DNA of 64,000 nucleotides, taken from the NCBI GenBank assembly GCA_965216535.1, contig OZ244175.1, positions 3,286,001 through 3,350,000 on the forward strand, given 5' to 3'. The notes under the pieces are model-generated. The model saw only the letters and a list, made by a program, of their open reading frames with translations. It had not been told where the DNA came from and did not search any database. This document shows, in pieces, positions 51,061-60,687 of the stretch. The DNA is from Hoeflea_A sp965216535. GTDB taxonomy: Bacteria; Pseudomonadota; Alphaproteobacteria; Rhizobiales; Rhizobiaceae. Numbering within the stretch: the first letter of the stretch is position 1; every line of letters begins with the position of its first letter. The position numbers and the translations under genes were made by a program.

Positions 51061-52455
51061 ATGGCACAGACAAGCACCGCGCAACCCGTCAAAGGCCATG
51101 TGCTAACGGAATGGCGACCCGACGACCCGGCGTTCTGGGACCAGACGGGGCGTTCCATCGCCAACCGCAATTTGTGGATCTCGATCCCCGCCCTGTTGCT
51201 GGCCTTCTCGGTCTGGATGGTGTGGAGCGTCGTGGTCGCCAAGCTGCCGGCCATCGGCTTCAACTACACGACGGGCGAATTGTTCTGGCTGGCGGCGCTG
51301 CCCGGCCTGTCCGGCGCGACGCTGAGGATCTTCTATTCCTTCATGGTACCGATTTTCGGCGGACGGTTGTGGACGACCCTGTCGACCGCGTCGCTGCTGA
51401 TCCCGGCCATCGGCATCGGCTATTCGGTGCAGGACCCGCAGACACCGTACGTCGTATTTCTTGTCCTGGCGCTTCTGTGCGGCTTCGGCGGCGGCAACTT
51501 TGCCTCGTCGATGGCCAACATCGCCTACTTCTTCCCCAAGAAGGAGAAGGGCAACGCCCTGGCGCTGAACGCCGGCCTCGGCAATCTCGGGGTCTCCGTC
51601 ATGCAGTTCGTGGTGCCGCTGGTCATCACAATGAGCGTTTTCGGCGCCGTCGGCGGGGAACCGCAGGCGCTGAGCGACGGCGAGACCCTGTGGCTGCAGA
51701 ATGCCGGTTTCGTCTGGGTGCCGTTCCTGGTGATCGCCACCATCGCCGCCTGGTTCGGCATGAACGACATCGCCTCGGCCCGGGCCTCCTTCGCCGAGCA
51801 GTCCGTCATCTTCAAGCGCAAGCACAACTGGATCATGTGCGTGCTCTACACCGGCACCTTCGGCAGCTTCATCGGCTATTCGGCCGGGTTTCCGCTGCTG
51901 ATGAAGACCCAGTTTCCTGAGGTCAACGCGCTGTCCTACGCCTTTCTCGGGCCGCTCGTCGGAGCGCTGAGCCGGGCGGCTACAGGGTGGGTATCGGACC
52001 GCTATGGCGGCGGCCGGGTCACCTTCTGGACGTTCCTGTTCATGATCGTGGCCGTCGGAGGGGTGCTGTTCTTCCTCGGCATCAAGGACCAGCCGGGCGC
52101 GTTCTGGGGCTTCTTTTCCTGCTTCATGGCGCTTTTCTTCCTCACCGGCGTCGGCAATGCGTCGACCTTCCAGATGATCCCGACAATCATGCGCCAGGAA
52201 GTGCCGCGCCTGATGCCGCAGCTCGACGAAGGCGAGACACTGAAGGAATCGGAGCGCGAAAGTGCCGCCATCATCGCCTTCACCTCGGCGATCGCGGCCT
52301 ACGGCGCCTTCTTCATCCCGAAAGCCTACGGCACGTCGATCAGCATCACCGGCGGTCCGGACGCCGCCCTGTGGACGTTCGGCATCTTCTACGCCGTCTG
52401 CGTGGTGATGACCTGGCTCTTCTACACGCGCAAAAACGCGCCGGTTCCCTGCTGA
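51061..52455 (+). CDS. narK: Nitrate/nitrite transporter NarK, second of a tandem pair
   Basis: A 464-residue nitrate/nitrite porter of the NarK2 type, with 12 membrane segments. WRPDDPAFWDQTGRSIANRN at the N-terminus is typical of the second half of the NarK1-NarK2 fusion of Paracoccus. The signature regions CGFGGGNFASSMANI and LTGVGNASTFQMIP are seen. The start at 51061 has CAGGAG upstream. In some relatives the two carriers are fused; here they are two proteins, 59 bases apart. It precedes narG by 24 bases. Confidence 0.9.
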   Translation: MAQTSTAQPVKGHVLTEWRPDDPAFWDQTGRSIANRNLWISIPALLLAFSVWMVWSVVVAKLPAIGFNYTTGELFWLAALPGLSGATLRIFYSFMVPIFGGRLWTTLSTASLLIPAIGIGYSVQDPQTPYVVFLVLALLCGFGGGNFASSMANIAYFFPKKEKGNALALNAGLGNLGVSVMQFVVPLVITMSVFGAVGGEPQALSDGETLWLQNAGFVWVPFLVIATIAAWFGMNDIASARASFAEQSVIFKRKHNWIMCVLYTGTFGSFIGYSAGFPLLMKTQFPEVNALSYAFLGPLVGALSRAATGWVSDRYGGGRVTFWTFLFMIVAVGGVLFFLGIKDQPGAFWGFFSCFMALFFLTGVGNASTFQMIPTIMRQEVPRLMPQLDEGETLKESERESAAIIAFTSAIAAYGAFFIPKAYGTSISITGGPDAALWTFGIFYAVCVVMTWLFYTRKNAPVPC

Positions 52456-52479
52456 ACCCGGCCCAGAAAGGATCGATCG

Positions 52480-55400
52480 ATGTCACATCTCCTCGACCGC
52501 CTGAATTTCCTGGCACGGACCAATACCGGGACCTTTTCGGAAGGCCACGGGGTCACGACCAGCGAAAACCGCGACTGGGAAGACGCCTATCGCAAACGCT
52601 GGCAGCACGACAAGATCGTGCGCTCCACCCACGGCGCCAACTGCACCGGGTCGTGCTCCTGGAAGATCTACGTCAAGGGCGGGATCGTCACCTGGGAAAC
52701 CCAGCAGACCGACTATCCGCGCACCCGGCCGGACCTGCCGAACCACGAGCCGCGCGGCTGTTCGCGCGGCGCCAGCTACAGCTGGTACATGTATTCGGCC
52801 AACCGGGTGAAATATCCGCTGATCCGTTCGCGCCTGCTGAAGCTGTGGCGCAAGGAAAGGGTGCTGAAGACCCCGATCGGGGCCTGGGCGGCGATCCAGG
52901 ACGACCCGGCCAAGCGGGCCGAATACATCAAGGTTCGTGGTCTCGGCGGCTTCGTGCGGGCCGAGTGGGACGAGGTCAATGAGATCATCGCCGCGGCCAA
53001 CGCCTATACGGCACGCAAATGGGGGCCGGACCGGGTGATCGGTTTCTCGCCCATCCCGGCAATGTCAATGGTCTCCTATGCGGCGGGTTCGCGCTACCTG
53101 TCGCTGCTCGGCGGTGTCTGCATGTCGTTCTACGACTGGTATTGCGACCTGCCGCCGTCCTCGCCGATGACGTGGGGCGAACAGACCGACGTGCCCGAAT
53201 CGGCCGACTGGTACAATTCCGGCTTCCTCATGCTGTGGGGATCAAACGTTCCGCAGACGCGCACGCCTGACGCCCATTTCTATACGGAGGTCCGCTACAA
53301 GGGCGCCAAATCGGTCGTCGTCTCGCCCGACTATTCGGAAGCCGCGAAATTCTCCGACATGTGGCTGCACCCGAAGCAGGGCACCGATGCGGCACTGGCC
53401 ATGGCGCTCGGTCACGTCATCCTGCGCGAGTATCACCTCGACCGGCAGGCAGACTATTTCGAGGATTACTGCCGCCGCTATACCGACATGCCGATGCTGG
53501 TGCGCTTGGTGAAGAAGAACGGCCACTATGTGCCGGACCGGCTGCTGCGCGCCTCTGACTTCAAGGACGGGCTGGGCGAAGAAAACAACCCGGACTGGAA
53601 GACCGTCGCGTTCGACGGCAAAACCAGCGAGATCGTCGCCCCGAACGGCTCGATCGGCTTCCGCTGGGGCGAAAAGGGCAAGTGGAATCTGGAAGCCAGG
53701 GACGGCAAGGGCAGGGATACCGAGCTCGATATGAGCCTCATCCTCGATAGCGATCACGACGAAGTCGCGCCCGTGGCGTTCCCCTATTTCGGCAATCGCG
53801 AGCACGACCATTTCGAGGGCACCGACCACGACAGCGTGCTGGTACGGTCCGTACCGGCAAAAAAGGTAGCGCTGGCCGACGGCGAGGCTCTGGTAGCAAC
53901 GGTGTTCGACCTGTTCGTCGCCAATTACGGCCTCGATCGCGGATTGGGCGACGGATCCTGCGCCAAGTCGTTCGACGACGATCTGCCATATACGCCGGCC
54001 TGGGCCGAACAAATCACCGGGGTGCCGCGCGATCAGATCATCACGGTCGCGCGTGAATTCGCCACCAATGCCGAAAAGACCAAAGGCCGTTCCATGGTCA
54101 TCCTCGGCGCCGGCCTCAACCACTGGTACCACATGGACATGAACTACCGGGGGATCATCAATCTCCTGGTTATGTGCGGCTGCGTCGGCCAGTCCGGCGG
54201 CGGCTGGAGCCACTATGTGGGGCAGGAGAAACTGCGGCCACAGACCGGCTGGCTGCCGCTGGCCTTCGGTCTCGACTGGGGACGTCCGCCACGGCACATG
54301 AACTCCACGTCGTTCTTCTATGCCCACACCGACCAGTGGCGCTACGAGACGCTGGAGATCGACGAGATCCTGTCGCCGACGGCGCCGGAAGGACCGTGGG
54401 ACGGGTCGTTGATCGACTACAACATCCGCGCCGAGCGCATGGGCTGGCTGCCATCTGCACCGCAATTGCGCACCAATCCGCTGGAGGTCGCCAAAGCGGC
54501 TGCCGAATCCGGCGAGGAGGCGAAGGACTTCGTCGCGGCCGGGCTGAAGTCGGGCGACCTGCAGATGTCCTGCGAGGACCCGGACAATGAGGCAAACTGG
54601 CCGCGCAACCTGTTCGTCTGGCGCTCCAACCTGCTCGGTTCGTCCGGCAAGGGCCACGAATATTTCCTCAAGCACCTGCTGGGCACCAGCCACGGGGTGC
54701 TGGGCAAGGATCTCGGCGAAGAGGGCCGGCAGCGCGGCACCGACGTCGTGTGGCACGACGAGGCGCCGGAGGGCAAGCTCGACCTGCTGGTTACGCTCGA
54801 CTTCCGCATGTCGACCACCTGCGTCTATTCCGACATCGTTCTGCCGACGGCCACCTGGTACGAGAAGAACGACCTCAACACGTCGGACATGCACCCCTTC
54901 ATTCACCCGCTGACCAGCGCCGCCGATCCGGCCTGGGATGCGCGAAGCGACTGGGACATCTTCAAGGGCATTGCCGAGAAGTTCTCGGAAGTCGCCCCCG
55001 AGATACTCGGGGTCGAAAAGGATGTTGTACTGGTACCGATCCTGCACGACACCCCGGCGGAGATGGCCCAACCGTTCGACGTCAAGGACTGGAAGAAGGG
55101 CGAGGTCGAGCCGATGCCCGGCAAGACTATGCCCACCGTGGCGGTGGTCGAGAGGGATTATCCCAACCTCTACAAGCGCTTCACCGCTCTCGGGCCGCTG
55201 ATGGACAAGCTCGGCAATGGCGGCAAGGGCATCACCTGGAACACGGAGCACGAGGTCGAACTGCTCGGCCGGCTGAACGGTGTCGTGACCGAGGAGGGCC
55301 CCACCCAGGGCCGGCCGCGGATCGACACCGACATCGACGCCACCGAGGTGATCCTGTCACTGGCGCCGGAAACCAATGGCGAGGTGGCGGTCAAGGCCTG

Positions 55401-56232
55401 GGAGGCACTGTCGCAGAACACCGGCCGCGACCACGGTCATCTGGCACTGCCCAAGGAGGACGAGAAGATCCGCTTCCGCGATGTGGTGGCGCAGCCGCGC
55501 AAGATCATCTCGTCGCCGACCTGGTCGGGGCTGGAATCGGAAAAGGTCTGCTACAACGCCGGCTACACCAACGTCCACGAATTGATCCCCTGGCGGACGA
55601 TCACCGGGCGTCAGCAGCTCTATCAGGACCATCTGTGGATGCGGGCCTTCGGCGAGGCGTTCTGCGTCTACCGGCCGCCGATCGACACAAAGACGATCAA
55701 TCCGGCCATCGAGGCGAAATCGAATGGCCGGCCGCAGGTGGTGCTGAACTTCATCACCCCGCACCAGAAATGGGGAATCCATTCAACCTATTCCGACAAT
55801 CTGTTGATGCTCACCCTCAACAGGGGCGGTCCTGTGGTCTGGCTCTCCGAGACCGATGCGGCCAAGGCCGGCATTGTCGACAATGACTGGGTCGAGGTCT
55901 TCAACATCAACGGCGCGATCGTCGCCCGCGCGGTGGTCTCGCAGCGCATGAAGGACGGCACGATCTTCATGTACCACGCACAGGAGAAGATCGTGAACAC
56001 GCCGGGATCGAAGATCACCGGCCAGCGCGGCGGCATCCACAACTCGGTCACCAGGGCGGTCACCAAGCCGACCCACATGATCGGCGGCTACGCCCAACAG
56101 TCCTACGGCTTCAACTACTACGGCACCGTCGGCTCCAATCGCGATGAATTCGTCGTGGTGCACAAGCTCGACGACGTCGACTGGATGGAAGGGCCGTACC
56201 GGGAAACCATCAGCAAGGAGGCGGCAGAATGA
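52480..56232 (+). CDS. narG: Respiratory nitrate reductase alpha subunit NarG
   Basis: A 1250-residue molybdenum enzyme, the usual NarG length. It reduces nitrate to nitrite on the cytoplasmic side using a bis-MGD cofactor. The FS0 iron-sulphur ligands are H51, C55, C59 (HGANCTGSC) and C94 (PRGCSRG). The segment YCDLPPSSP near residue 222 holds the aspartate that coordinates molybdenum in E. coli. The C-terminus (AQQSYGFNYYGTVGSNRDEF) is typical. It overlaps narH by ATGA. Confidence 0.97.
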   Translation: MSHLLDRLNFLARTNTGTFSEGHGVTTSENRDWEDAYRKRWQHDKIVRSTHGANCTGSCSWKIYVKGGIVTWETQQTDYPRTRPDLPNHEPRGCSRGASYSWYMYSANRVKYPLIRSRLLKLWRKERVLKTPIGAWAAIQDDPAKRAEYIKVRGLGGFVRAEWDEVNEIIAAANAYTARKWGPDRVIGFSPIPAMSMVSYAAGSRYLSLLGGVCMSFYDWYCDLPPSSPMTWGEQTDVPESADWYNSGFLMLWGSNVPQTRTPDAHFYTEVRYKGAKSVVVSPDYSEAAKFSDMWLHPKQGTDAALAMALGHVILREYHLDRQADYFEDYCRRYTDMPMLVRLVKKNGHYVPDRLLRASDFKDGLGEENNPDWKTVAFDGKTSEIVAPNGSIGFRWGEKGKWNLEARDGKGRDTELDMSLILDSDHDEVAPVAFPYFGNREHDHFEGTDHDSVLVRSVPAKKVALADGEALVATVFDLFVANYGLDRGLGDGSCAKSFDDDLPYTPAWAEQITGVPRDQIITVAREFATNAEKTKGRSMVILGAGLNHWYHMDMNYRGIINLLVMCGCVGQSGGGWSHYVGQEKLRPQTGWLPLAFGLDWGRPPRHMNSTSFFYAHTDQWRYETLEIDEILSPTAPEGPWDGSLIDYNIRAERMGWLPSAPQLRTNPLEVAKAAAESGEEAKDFVAAGLKSGDLQMSCEDPDNEANWPRNLFVWRSNLLGSSGKGHEYFLKHLLGTSHGVLGKDLGEEGRQRGTDVVWHDEAPEGKLDLLVTLDFRMSTTCVYSDIVLPTATWYEKNDLNTSDMHPFIHPLTSAADPAWDARSDWDIFKGIAEKFSEVAPEILGVEKDVVLVPILHDTPAEMAQPFDVKDWKKGEVEPMPGKTMPTVAVVERDYPNLYKRFTALGPLMDKLGNGGKGITWNTEHEVELLGRLNGVVTEEGPTQGRPRIDTDIDATEVILSLAPETNGEVAVKAWEALSQNTGRDHGHLALPKEDEKIRFRDVVAQPRKIISSPTWSGLESEKVCYNAGYTNVHELIPWRTITGRQQLYQDHLWMRAFGEAFCVYRPPIDTKTINPAIEAKSNGRPQVVLNFITPHQKWGIHSTYSDNLLMLTLNRGGPVVWLSETDAAKAGIVDNDWVEVFNINGAIVARAVVSQRMKDGTIFMYHAQEKIVNTPGSKITGQRGGIHNSVTRAVTKPTHMIGGYAQQSYGFNYYGTVGSNRDEFVVVHKLDDVDWMEGPYRETISKEAAE

Positions 56233-57767
56233 AGATCCGCGCTCAAATCGGCATGGTGCTCAACCTCGACAAGTGCATCGGCTGCCACACCTGCTCGGTC
56301 ACCTGCAAGAATGTGTGGACCAACCGCGAAGGCGTCGAATACGCCTGGTTCAACAATGTCGAGACCAAGCCGGGCATCGGCTATCCCAAGGAGTGGGAGA
56401 ACCAGAAGAAGTGGAACGGCGGCTGGGTGCGCAAGGCGAACGGCCGGATCGAACCCAAGATGGGCGCCAAATGGCGGATTCTGGCAAAAATCTTCGCCAA
56501 TCCTGATCTGCCCGAGATCGACGACTATTACGAGCCGTTCGATTTCGACTACGGCCATCTGCAGACCGCCGGCGAAAGCCAGGCGACGCCGACCGCAAGG
56601 CCGCGATCGCTGATCAGCGGAGAGCGCATCGACAAGGTGCAGTGGGGACCGAACTGGGAGGAGATCCTCGGCGGAGAATTCTCCAAGCGCTCGGTCGACA
56701 CCAATTTCGAAGGCGTCGAAAAGGAAATCTACGGCGAGTTCGAAAACACCTTCATGATGTATCTGCCGCGGCTGTGCGAGCACTGCCTCAACCCGACCTG
56801 CGTCGCCGCCTGTCCGTCCGCCGCCATCTACAAGCGCGAGGACGACGGCATCGTGCTGATCGACCAGGAAAAGTGCCGCGGCTGGCGCATGTGCGTCTCG
56901 GGCTGCCCGTACAAGAAGATCTACTACAACTGGTCGTCCGGCAAATCGGAAAAATGCGTGTTCTGCTACCCGCGCATCGAGGCCGGCCAGCCGACCGTTT
57001 GTTCGGAAACCTGCGTCGGGCGCATCCGCTATCTGGGGGTTGTGCTCTATGATGCCGATCGTATCTCCGAGGCAGCATCCACGGCCGACGAAAAGGACCT
57101 GTACGAGCAGCAGCTCGGCGTCTTCCTCGATCCCAACGACCCGGAAGTGATCGCCCAGGCGAAAAAGGACGGCGTGCCCGACGCCTGGCTCGACGCAGCC
57201 CGCAAATCGCCGGTCTACAAGATGGCGATGGATTGGAAAGTGGCATTTCCGCTGCATCCGGAATACCGAACGCTGCCGATGGTCTGGTACATCCCGCCGC
57301 TGTCGCCGCTGCAATCGGCCGCCGAAGCAGGCAAGATCGGCGTCGACGGCGCCATGCCCGACGTGCGCTCGCTGCGCATCCCGGTGCGCTATCTTGCCAA
57401 CCTTCTGACGGCCGGCAAGGAGGAGCCGATCGTCTCGGCGTTGGAACGCATGCTCGCCATGCGCGCCTATATGCGGGCCAAGACCATCGACGGCGTCATC
57501 GACGAGGTCGTCGCCGAAAAGGTCGGCTTGAGCAGCGAAATGATCGAGGAAATGTACCACGTAATGGCGATCGCCAACTACGAGGACCGCTTCGTCATAC
57601 CGACCTCGCACCGCGAGATCACCGAGGACGCCTATGACGTGCGTGGCTCGTGCGGCTTCTCCTTCGGCAATGGCTGCTCCGGCGGCACGTCGGAAACCGA
57701 CCTTTTCGGCGCCCGGCGGACCCGGACGGTGCAGACACCCACGGATATATTCAAGGAGGAGGTCTGA
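56229..57767 (+). CDS. narH: Respiratory nitrate reductase beta subunit NarH
   Basis: A 512-residue electron-transfer subunit carrying three [4Fe-4S] and one [3Fe-4S] clusters. Cysteine groups are visible in CIGCHTCSVTCKNVW, CEHCLNPTCVAACPSAA, CRGWRMCVSGCPYKK (with the tryptophan that marks the [3Fe-4S] site) and CVFCYPRIEAGQPTVCSETC. It passes electrons from NarI to NarG at the cytoplasmic face. It overlaps narG at its start and narJ by one base at its stop. Confidence 0.97.
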   Translation: MKIRAQIGMVLNLDKCIGCHTCSVTCKNVWTNREGVEYAWFNNVETKPGIGYPKEWENQKKWNGGWVRKANGRIEPKMGAKWRILAKIFANPDLPEIDDYYEPFDFDYGHLQTAGESQATPTARPRSLISGERIDKVQWGPNWEEILGGEFSKRSVDTNFEGVEKEIYGEFENTFMMYLPRLCEHCLNPTCVAACPSAAIYKREDDGIVLIDQEKCRGWRMCVSGCPYKKIYYNWSSGKSEKCVFCYPRIEAGQPTVCSETCVGRIRYLGVVLYDADRISEAASTADEKDLYEQQLGVFLDPNDPEVIAQAKKDGVPDAWLDAARKSPVYKMAMDWKVAFPLHPEYRTLPMVWYIPPLSPLQSAAEAGKIGVDGAMPDVRSLRIPVRYLANLLTAGKEEPIVSALERMLAMRAYMRAKTIDGVIDEVVAEKVGLSSEMIEEMYHVMAIANYEDRFVIPTSHREITEDAYDVRGSCGFSFGNGCSGGTSETDLFGARRTRTVQTPTDIFKEEV

Positions 57768-58480
57768 TGAACAGGACGCTGAAAACCCTTTCACTGCTGC
57801 TGACCTACCCGACGGCGGAACTGCAGGAGGCGGCGCCGGATCTGAAAGCGGTGCTTGCCGAAGAAGCGGCGCTCGGGGAACGCGAACGGTTGCTGCTCGA
57901 CCGTCTGGTCGACGATATCGCATCGCTTGATCTTTACGACGCGCAGGAGCGCTACGTGATGCTGTTCGACCGCACTCGCTCGCTGTCGCTGCACCTGTTC
58001 GAGCACGTGCACGGCGAAAGCCGCGACCGCGGACAGGCGATGGTCGACCTGATGGCGATGTACGAAGCGGACGGCTTTGCGGTCGACGTCAAGGAACTGC
58101 CGGATTACCTGCCGCTGTTCCTGGAATATCTGTCGATGAAACCGGCGGACGAGGCAGGAGAACTGCTGGGCCAGACCGCCCATATCGTAACGGCGCTGAA
58201 GGAGCGGCTGAAGAAGCGCAAATCGGTCTATGTCAATGCCTTCGGGGTGCTCGAGGCACTGGCGCTGGGAAAGCCGGACGAGAAGCTGGTGCGTGAACTG
58301 CTCCAGACGCCGGAAGACGATCCGAGCGATCTCGAGGCGCTGGACCGGATCTGGGAAGAGGAGGCGGTGACCTTCGGCGGCAATGCCGGCGAGAACGCCT
58401 GCGGTCCGGACCGGCTGCAACGCCAGATGCGGGCGCATGCCCGTCCACCGTCCGACACGACACCCAATACCCACGCTTAG
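57767..58480 (+). CDS. narJ: Nitrate reductase molybdenum cofactor assembly chaperone NarJ
   Basis: A 237-residue chaperone that holds apo-NarGH until the molybdenum cofactor is inserted. The N-terminus TLKTLSLLLTYPTAELQE and the helix region FDRTRSLSLHLFEHVHGESRD-like stretch (here split across residues 65-85) match TorD/NarJ proteins. DYLPLFLEYLS near residue 115 is the conserved NarJ motif. The start at 57767 overlaps the narH stop by one base, with AAGGAGGAGG upstream; a longer frame from 57650 is not supported. Confidence 0.93.
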   Translation: MNRTLKTLSLLLTYPTAELQEAAPDLKAVLAEEAALGERERLLLDRLVDDIASLDLYDAQERYVMLFDRTRSLSLHLFEHVHGESRDRGQAMVDLMAMYEADGFAVDVKELPDYLPLFLEYLSMKPADEAGELLGQTAHIVTALKERLKKRKSVYVNAFGVLEALALGKPDEKLVRELLQTPEDDPSDLEALDRIWEEEAVTFGGNAGENACGPDRLQRQMRAHARPPSDTTPNTHA

Positions 58481-58491
58481 GAGAAGGCACG

Positions 58492-59208
58492 ATGTCAGGC
58501 ACTATCAACACGCTTTTCTTCGGGATCTACCCCTACATTGCGCTGGCCGTGCTGATCCTCGGCACCATCCTGCGCTACGACCGTGAGCCCTATTCATGGC
58601 GTTCCGGATCAAGCCAGCTCCTGCGCCGCAAGCAACTGATGTGGGGATCGGTGCTGTTCCACGTCGGCGTCCTGGTCATTTTCTTCGGCCACCTGATCGG
58701 CCTGCTGACGCCGATCGCCATCTTCGACGCCATGGGCATCAGCCACAGCGCCAAGCAGATCCTGGCGATCGTCGCCGGCGGTGTCGCCGGGGTCATGGCA
58801 ATCGTCGGCGCAACCCTGCTGGTGCACCGTCGCCTGTTCGATGCCCGGGTGCGCGCCGCATCAAGCACCTCCGACACGCTGGTCATCATCCTGCTGTGGA
58901 TCCAGCTGGCGCTGGGGCTCGCCACCATCCCCGTGTCGCTGCAGCACCTCGACGGTGAGGAAATGGTGCGCTTCATGAACTGGGCGCAGGGCATCTTCAC
59001 CTTCAATTTCGATGCTGCATCCTACGTCGCCCACGCGTCGCCGATCTTCAAGGCGCATCTGTTCCTCGGCCTGACCATCCTGCTGATCTTCCCGTTCACC
59101 CGGCTGGTCCACATGCTGAGTGCGCCGATTCAGTATCTGTGGCGGCCGGGTTATCAGGTGGTGCGCGAGCGCAACCACCGCGCCGCCGCACGCATCGCCG
59201 GGGAGTGA
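58492..59208 (+). CDS. narI: Respiratory nitrate reductase gamma subunit NarI
   Basis: A 238-residue cytochrome b membrane anchor with five transmembrane segments. The four heme ligands align with those of E. coli NarI: H57 and H67 (LFHVGVLVIFFGH), H189 (FKAHLFLG) and H207 (RLVHML). It oxidises quinol on the periplasmic side and passes electrons inward to NarH. It follows narJ by 11 bases and precedes the parvulin gene by 3. Confidence 0.96.
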   Translation: MSGTINTLFFGIYPYIALAVLILGTILRYDREPYSWRSGSSQLLRRKQLMWGSVLFHVGVLVIFFGHLIGLLTPIAIFDAMGISHSAKQILAIVAGGVAGVMAIVGATLLVHRRLFDARVRAASSTSDTLVIILLWIQLALGLATIPVSLQHLDGEEMVRFMNWAQGIFTFNFDAASYVAHASPIFKAHLFLGLTILLIFPFTRLVHMLSAPIQYLWRPGYQVVRERNHRAAARIAGE

Positions 59209-59211
59209 GTC

Positions 59212-60096
59212 ATGGTCACGATCCTGGACAAGACATCCGGTCCGGCCGGGGCAAAACAGAGCGACGTCGATCTTTCGGTTCCGCCGAAGGCACGGCCGGT
59301 TCTCGACCGGATCACCGTCAACGGTGTTGCAATTGCCGAGGTCGACATTCTGGCCGAGACCCAGAACCACCCGGCGGAGACGCCCGGCGAAGCGCTGCTG
59401 CAGGCGGCGCGGGCGCTGGTTGTGCGCTCCCTGCTGCTGCAGGAGGCGCACCGCCTCGGGTTGGACGGATCGCCTTCGGAAGACGATGGCGGTCGGTTCC
59501 CGACGCCTGAGGATGCCGCGATCCAGGCTCTGATCGAGCGTGAGGTCGACGTGCCGACGGCAACGGAAGACGAATGCCGACGCTATTTCAACCTTCATCC
59601 GGAACGGTTTCGGTCCGATGCGATCCATGAGGCGCGACATATCCTGCTGGCCGCTCCCGCGAGCGACCCGGATGCCCGCAAGAAAGCCAAGCTACTGGCC
59701 GAACAGCTGATTGTCAGGCTGACCGACCAGCCCGACGATTTCGAAGCGTTGGCGCGCAAATACTCCGATTGTCCCTCATGGGAGGTCGGCGGCAGCCTGG
59801 GCCAGTTGACCCATGGCGGCACCGTTCCCGAATTCGAGCGCGCACTCGACCGGCTCGAGGAAGGGGCCTTGTCTCCGAACCCGGTGGAGAGCCGGTTCGG
59901 CCTCCACGTGGTCCGGCTGGATCGCTCGGTCGCGGGAACCCAACTGCCGTTCGATCTCGTTCGGGATCGCATTGCCGCGTGGCTCGACGCCTCCGCCTGG
60001 TCGAAAGCCGTCTCGCAATATGTCGCCGTTCTCGCCGGTCGGGCCCGGATTGAAGGGATCGACCTGCAGGCAGCGGACGGGCCTCTCTTGCAATAA
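59212..60096 (+). CDS. Parvulin-type peptidyl-prolyl isomerase (nar-associated)
   Basis: A 294-residue protein with an N-terminal region and a rotamase domain at about residues 137-235. HEARHILLAAP, FEALARKYSDCPSWEVGGSLGQL and ESRFGLHVVRLD are parvulin signatures. No signal peptide is seen. NifM-like isomerases of this kind are commonly found after narI in alphaproteobacteria and are thought to aid maturation of the nitrate reductase. It begins 3 bases after narI ends, so it is part of the nar operon. Confidence 0.9.
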   Translation: MVTILDKTSGPAGAKQSDVDLSVPPKARPVLDRITVNGVAIAEVDILAETQNHPAETPGEALLQAARALVVRSLLLQEAHRLGLDGSPSEDDGGRFPTPEDAAIQALIEREVDVPTATEDECRRYFNLHPERFRSDAIHEARHILLAAPASDPDARKKAKLLAEQLIVRLTDQPDDFEALARKYSDCPSWEVGGSLGQLTHGGTVPEFERALDRLEEGALSPNPVESRFGLHVVRLDRSVAGTQLPFDLVRDRIAAWLDASAWSKAVSQYVAVLAGRARIEGIDLQAADGPLLQ

Positions 60097-60108
60097 CGGT
60101 GTGGCGCC

Positions 60109-60687
60109 ATGAACAAGCAGCAGGAAGCCAAAGCCATGGCCTTGCAGGCGCTGGATACGATGCCGCCCGCTGCCCAACTGACCACCCCTCTCGACTACAT
60201 CGTTGCGGATCATTTCCGTCAACGGGTGTTGTGTTCAGTGCTCGACGACATGGCCGAAACAGGGGTAGTGGATCGCGATCTCGCGGCTGTCGCGCAGCGG
60301 TTTTTGAAGACAGACTTCGCGACGCATGTGATCGACGAGGAAGAGGATCTGTTTCCGCTTCTACGACGGCGGTCCCAGCCTGAGGATCGCATCGAGGATG
60401 TGCTGGGCGATCTCAGTCAGGAGCATGCTTCCGACAAGATCGACGTCGATGCTATCGTCGAAAGGCTGCAGGCCATTGTCGATTCCGACGACAATGCCGC
60501 CGGCGACGACTTTCGCAGCTTGCTGCGCCGGTTTGCCGTCAGCGAACGACGCCACTTGATCGTTGAAAATGCCATTGTCATGCCGCTTGCCCGCGCCCGG
60601 CTGACCAGGGACGATCTGCGTAATCTCGGCCGCCGCATGGCAGCGCGGCGTGGCCTCGACTATCCGGATGATTCAAATGCTGACTGA
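60109..60687 (+). CDS. Hemerythrin HHE-domain protein
   Basis: A 192-residue alpha-helical protein with histidines and acids in the spacing of HHE cation-binding domains: DYIVADHFRQR, ATHVIDEEEDLFP and SERRHLIVENAIVMPLA. It may bind a di-iron site and sense or carry oxygen, NO or similar ligands. It lies 12 bases after the parvulin gene and overlaps the carbonic anhydrase gene by about 20 bases, so it is in the nar transcript. A link to nitrosative stress is inference. Confidence 0.85.
   Translation: MNKQQEAKAMALQALDTMPPAAQLTTPLDYIVADHFRQRVLCSVLDDMAETGVVDRDLAAVAQRFLKTDFATHVIDEEEDLFPLLRRRSQPEDRIEDVLGDLSQEHASDKIDVDAIVERLQAIVDSDDNAAGDDFRSLLRRFAVSERRHLIVENAIVMPLARARLTRDDLRNLGRRMAARRGLDYPDDSNAD

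Noticed and set aside
49577..51073. Open frame of 498 codons on the minus strand opposite narK1
   Set aside because: The plus strand encodes a clear 12-segment carrier; the minus frame is rich in charged residues without motifs.
53242..55251. Long open frame of 669 codons on the minus strand
   Set aside because: It lies wholly opposite narG, which has full family support. High GC coding sequence often leaves the opposite strand open, and the translation shows no recognisable domain.
56118..57923. Open frame of 601 codons on the minus strand opposite narH
   Set aside because: NarH carries all its cysteine motifs on the plus strand. The opposite frame has no domain features and spans two genes.
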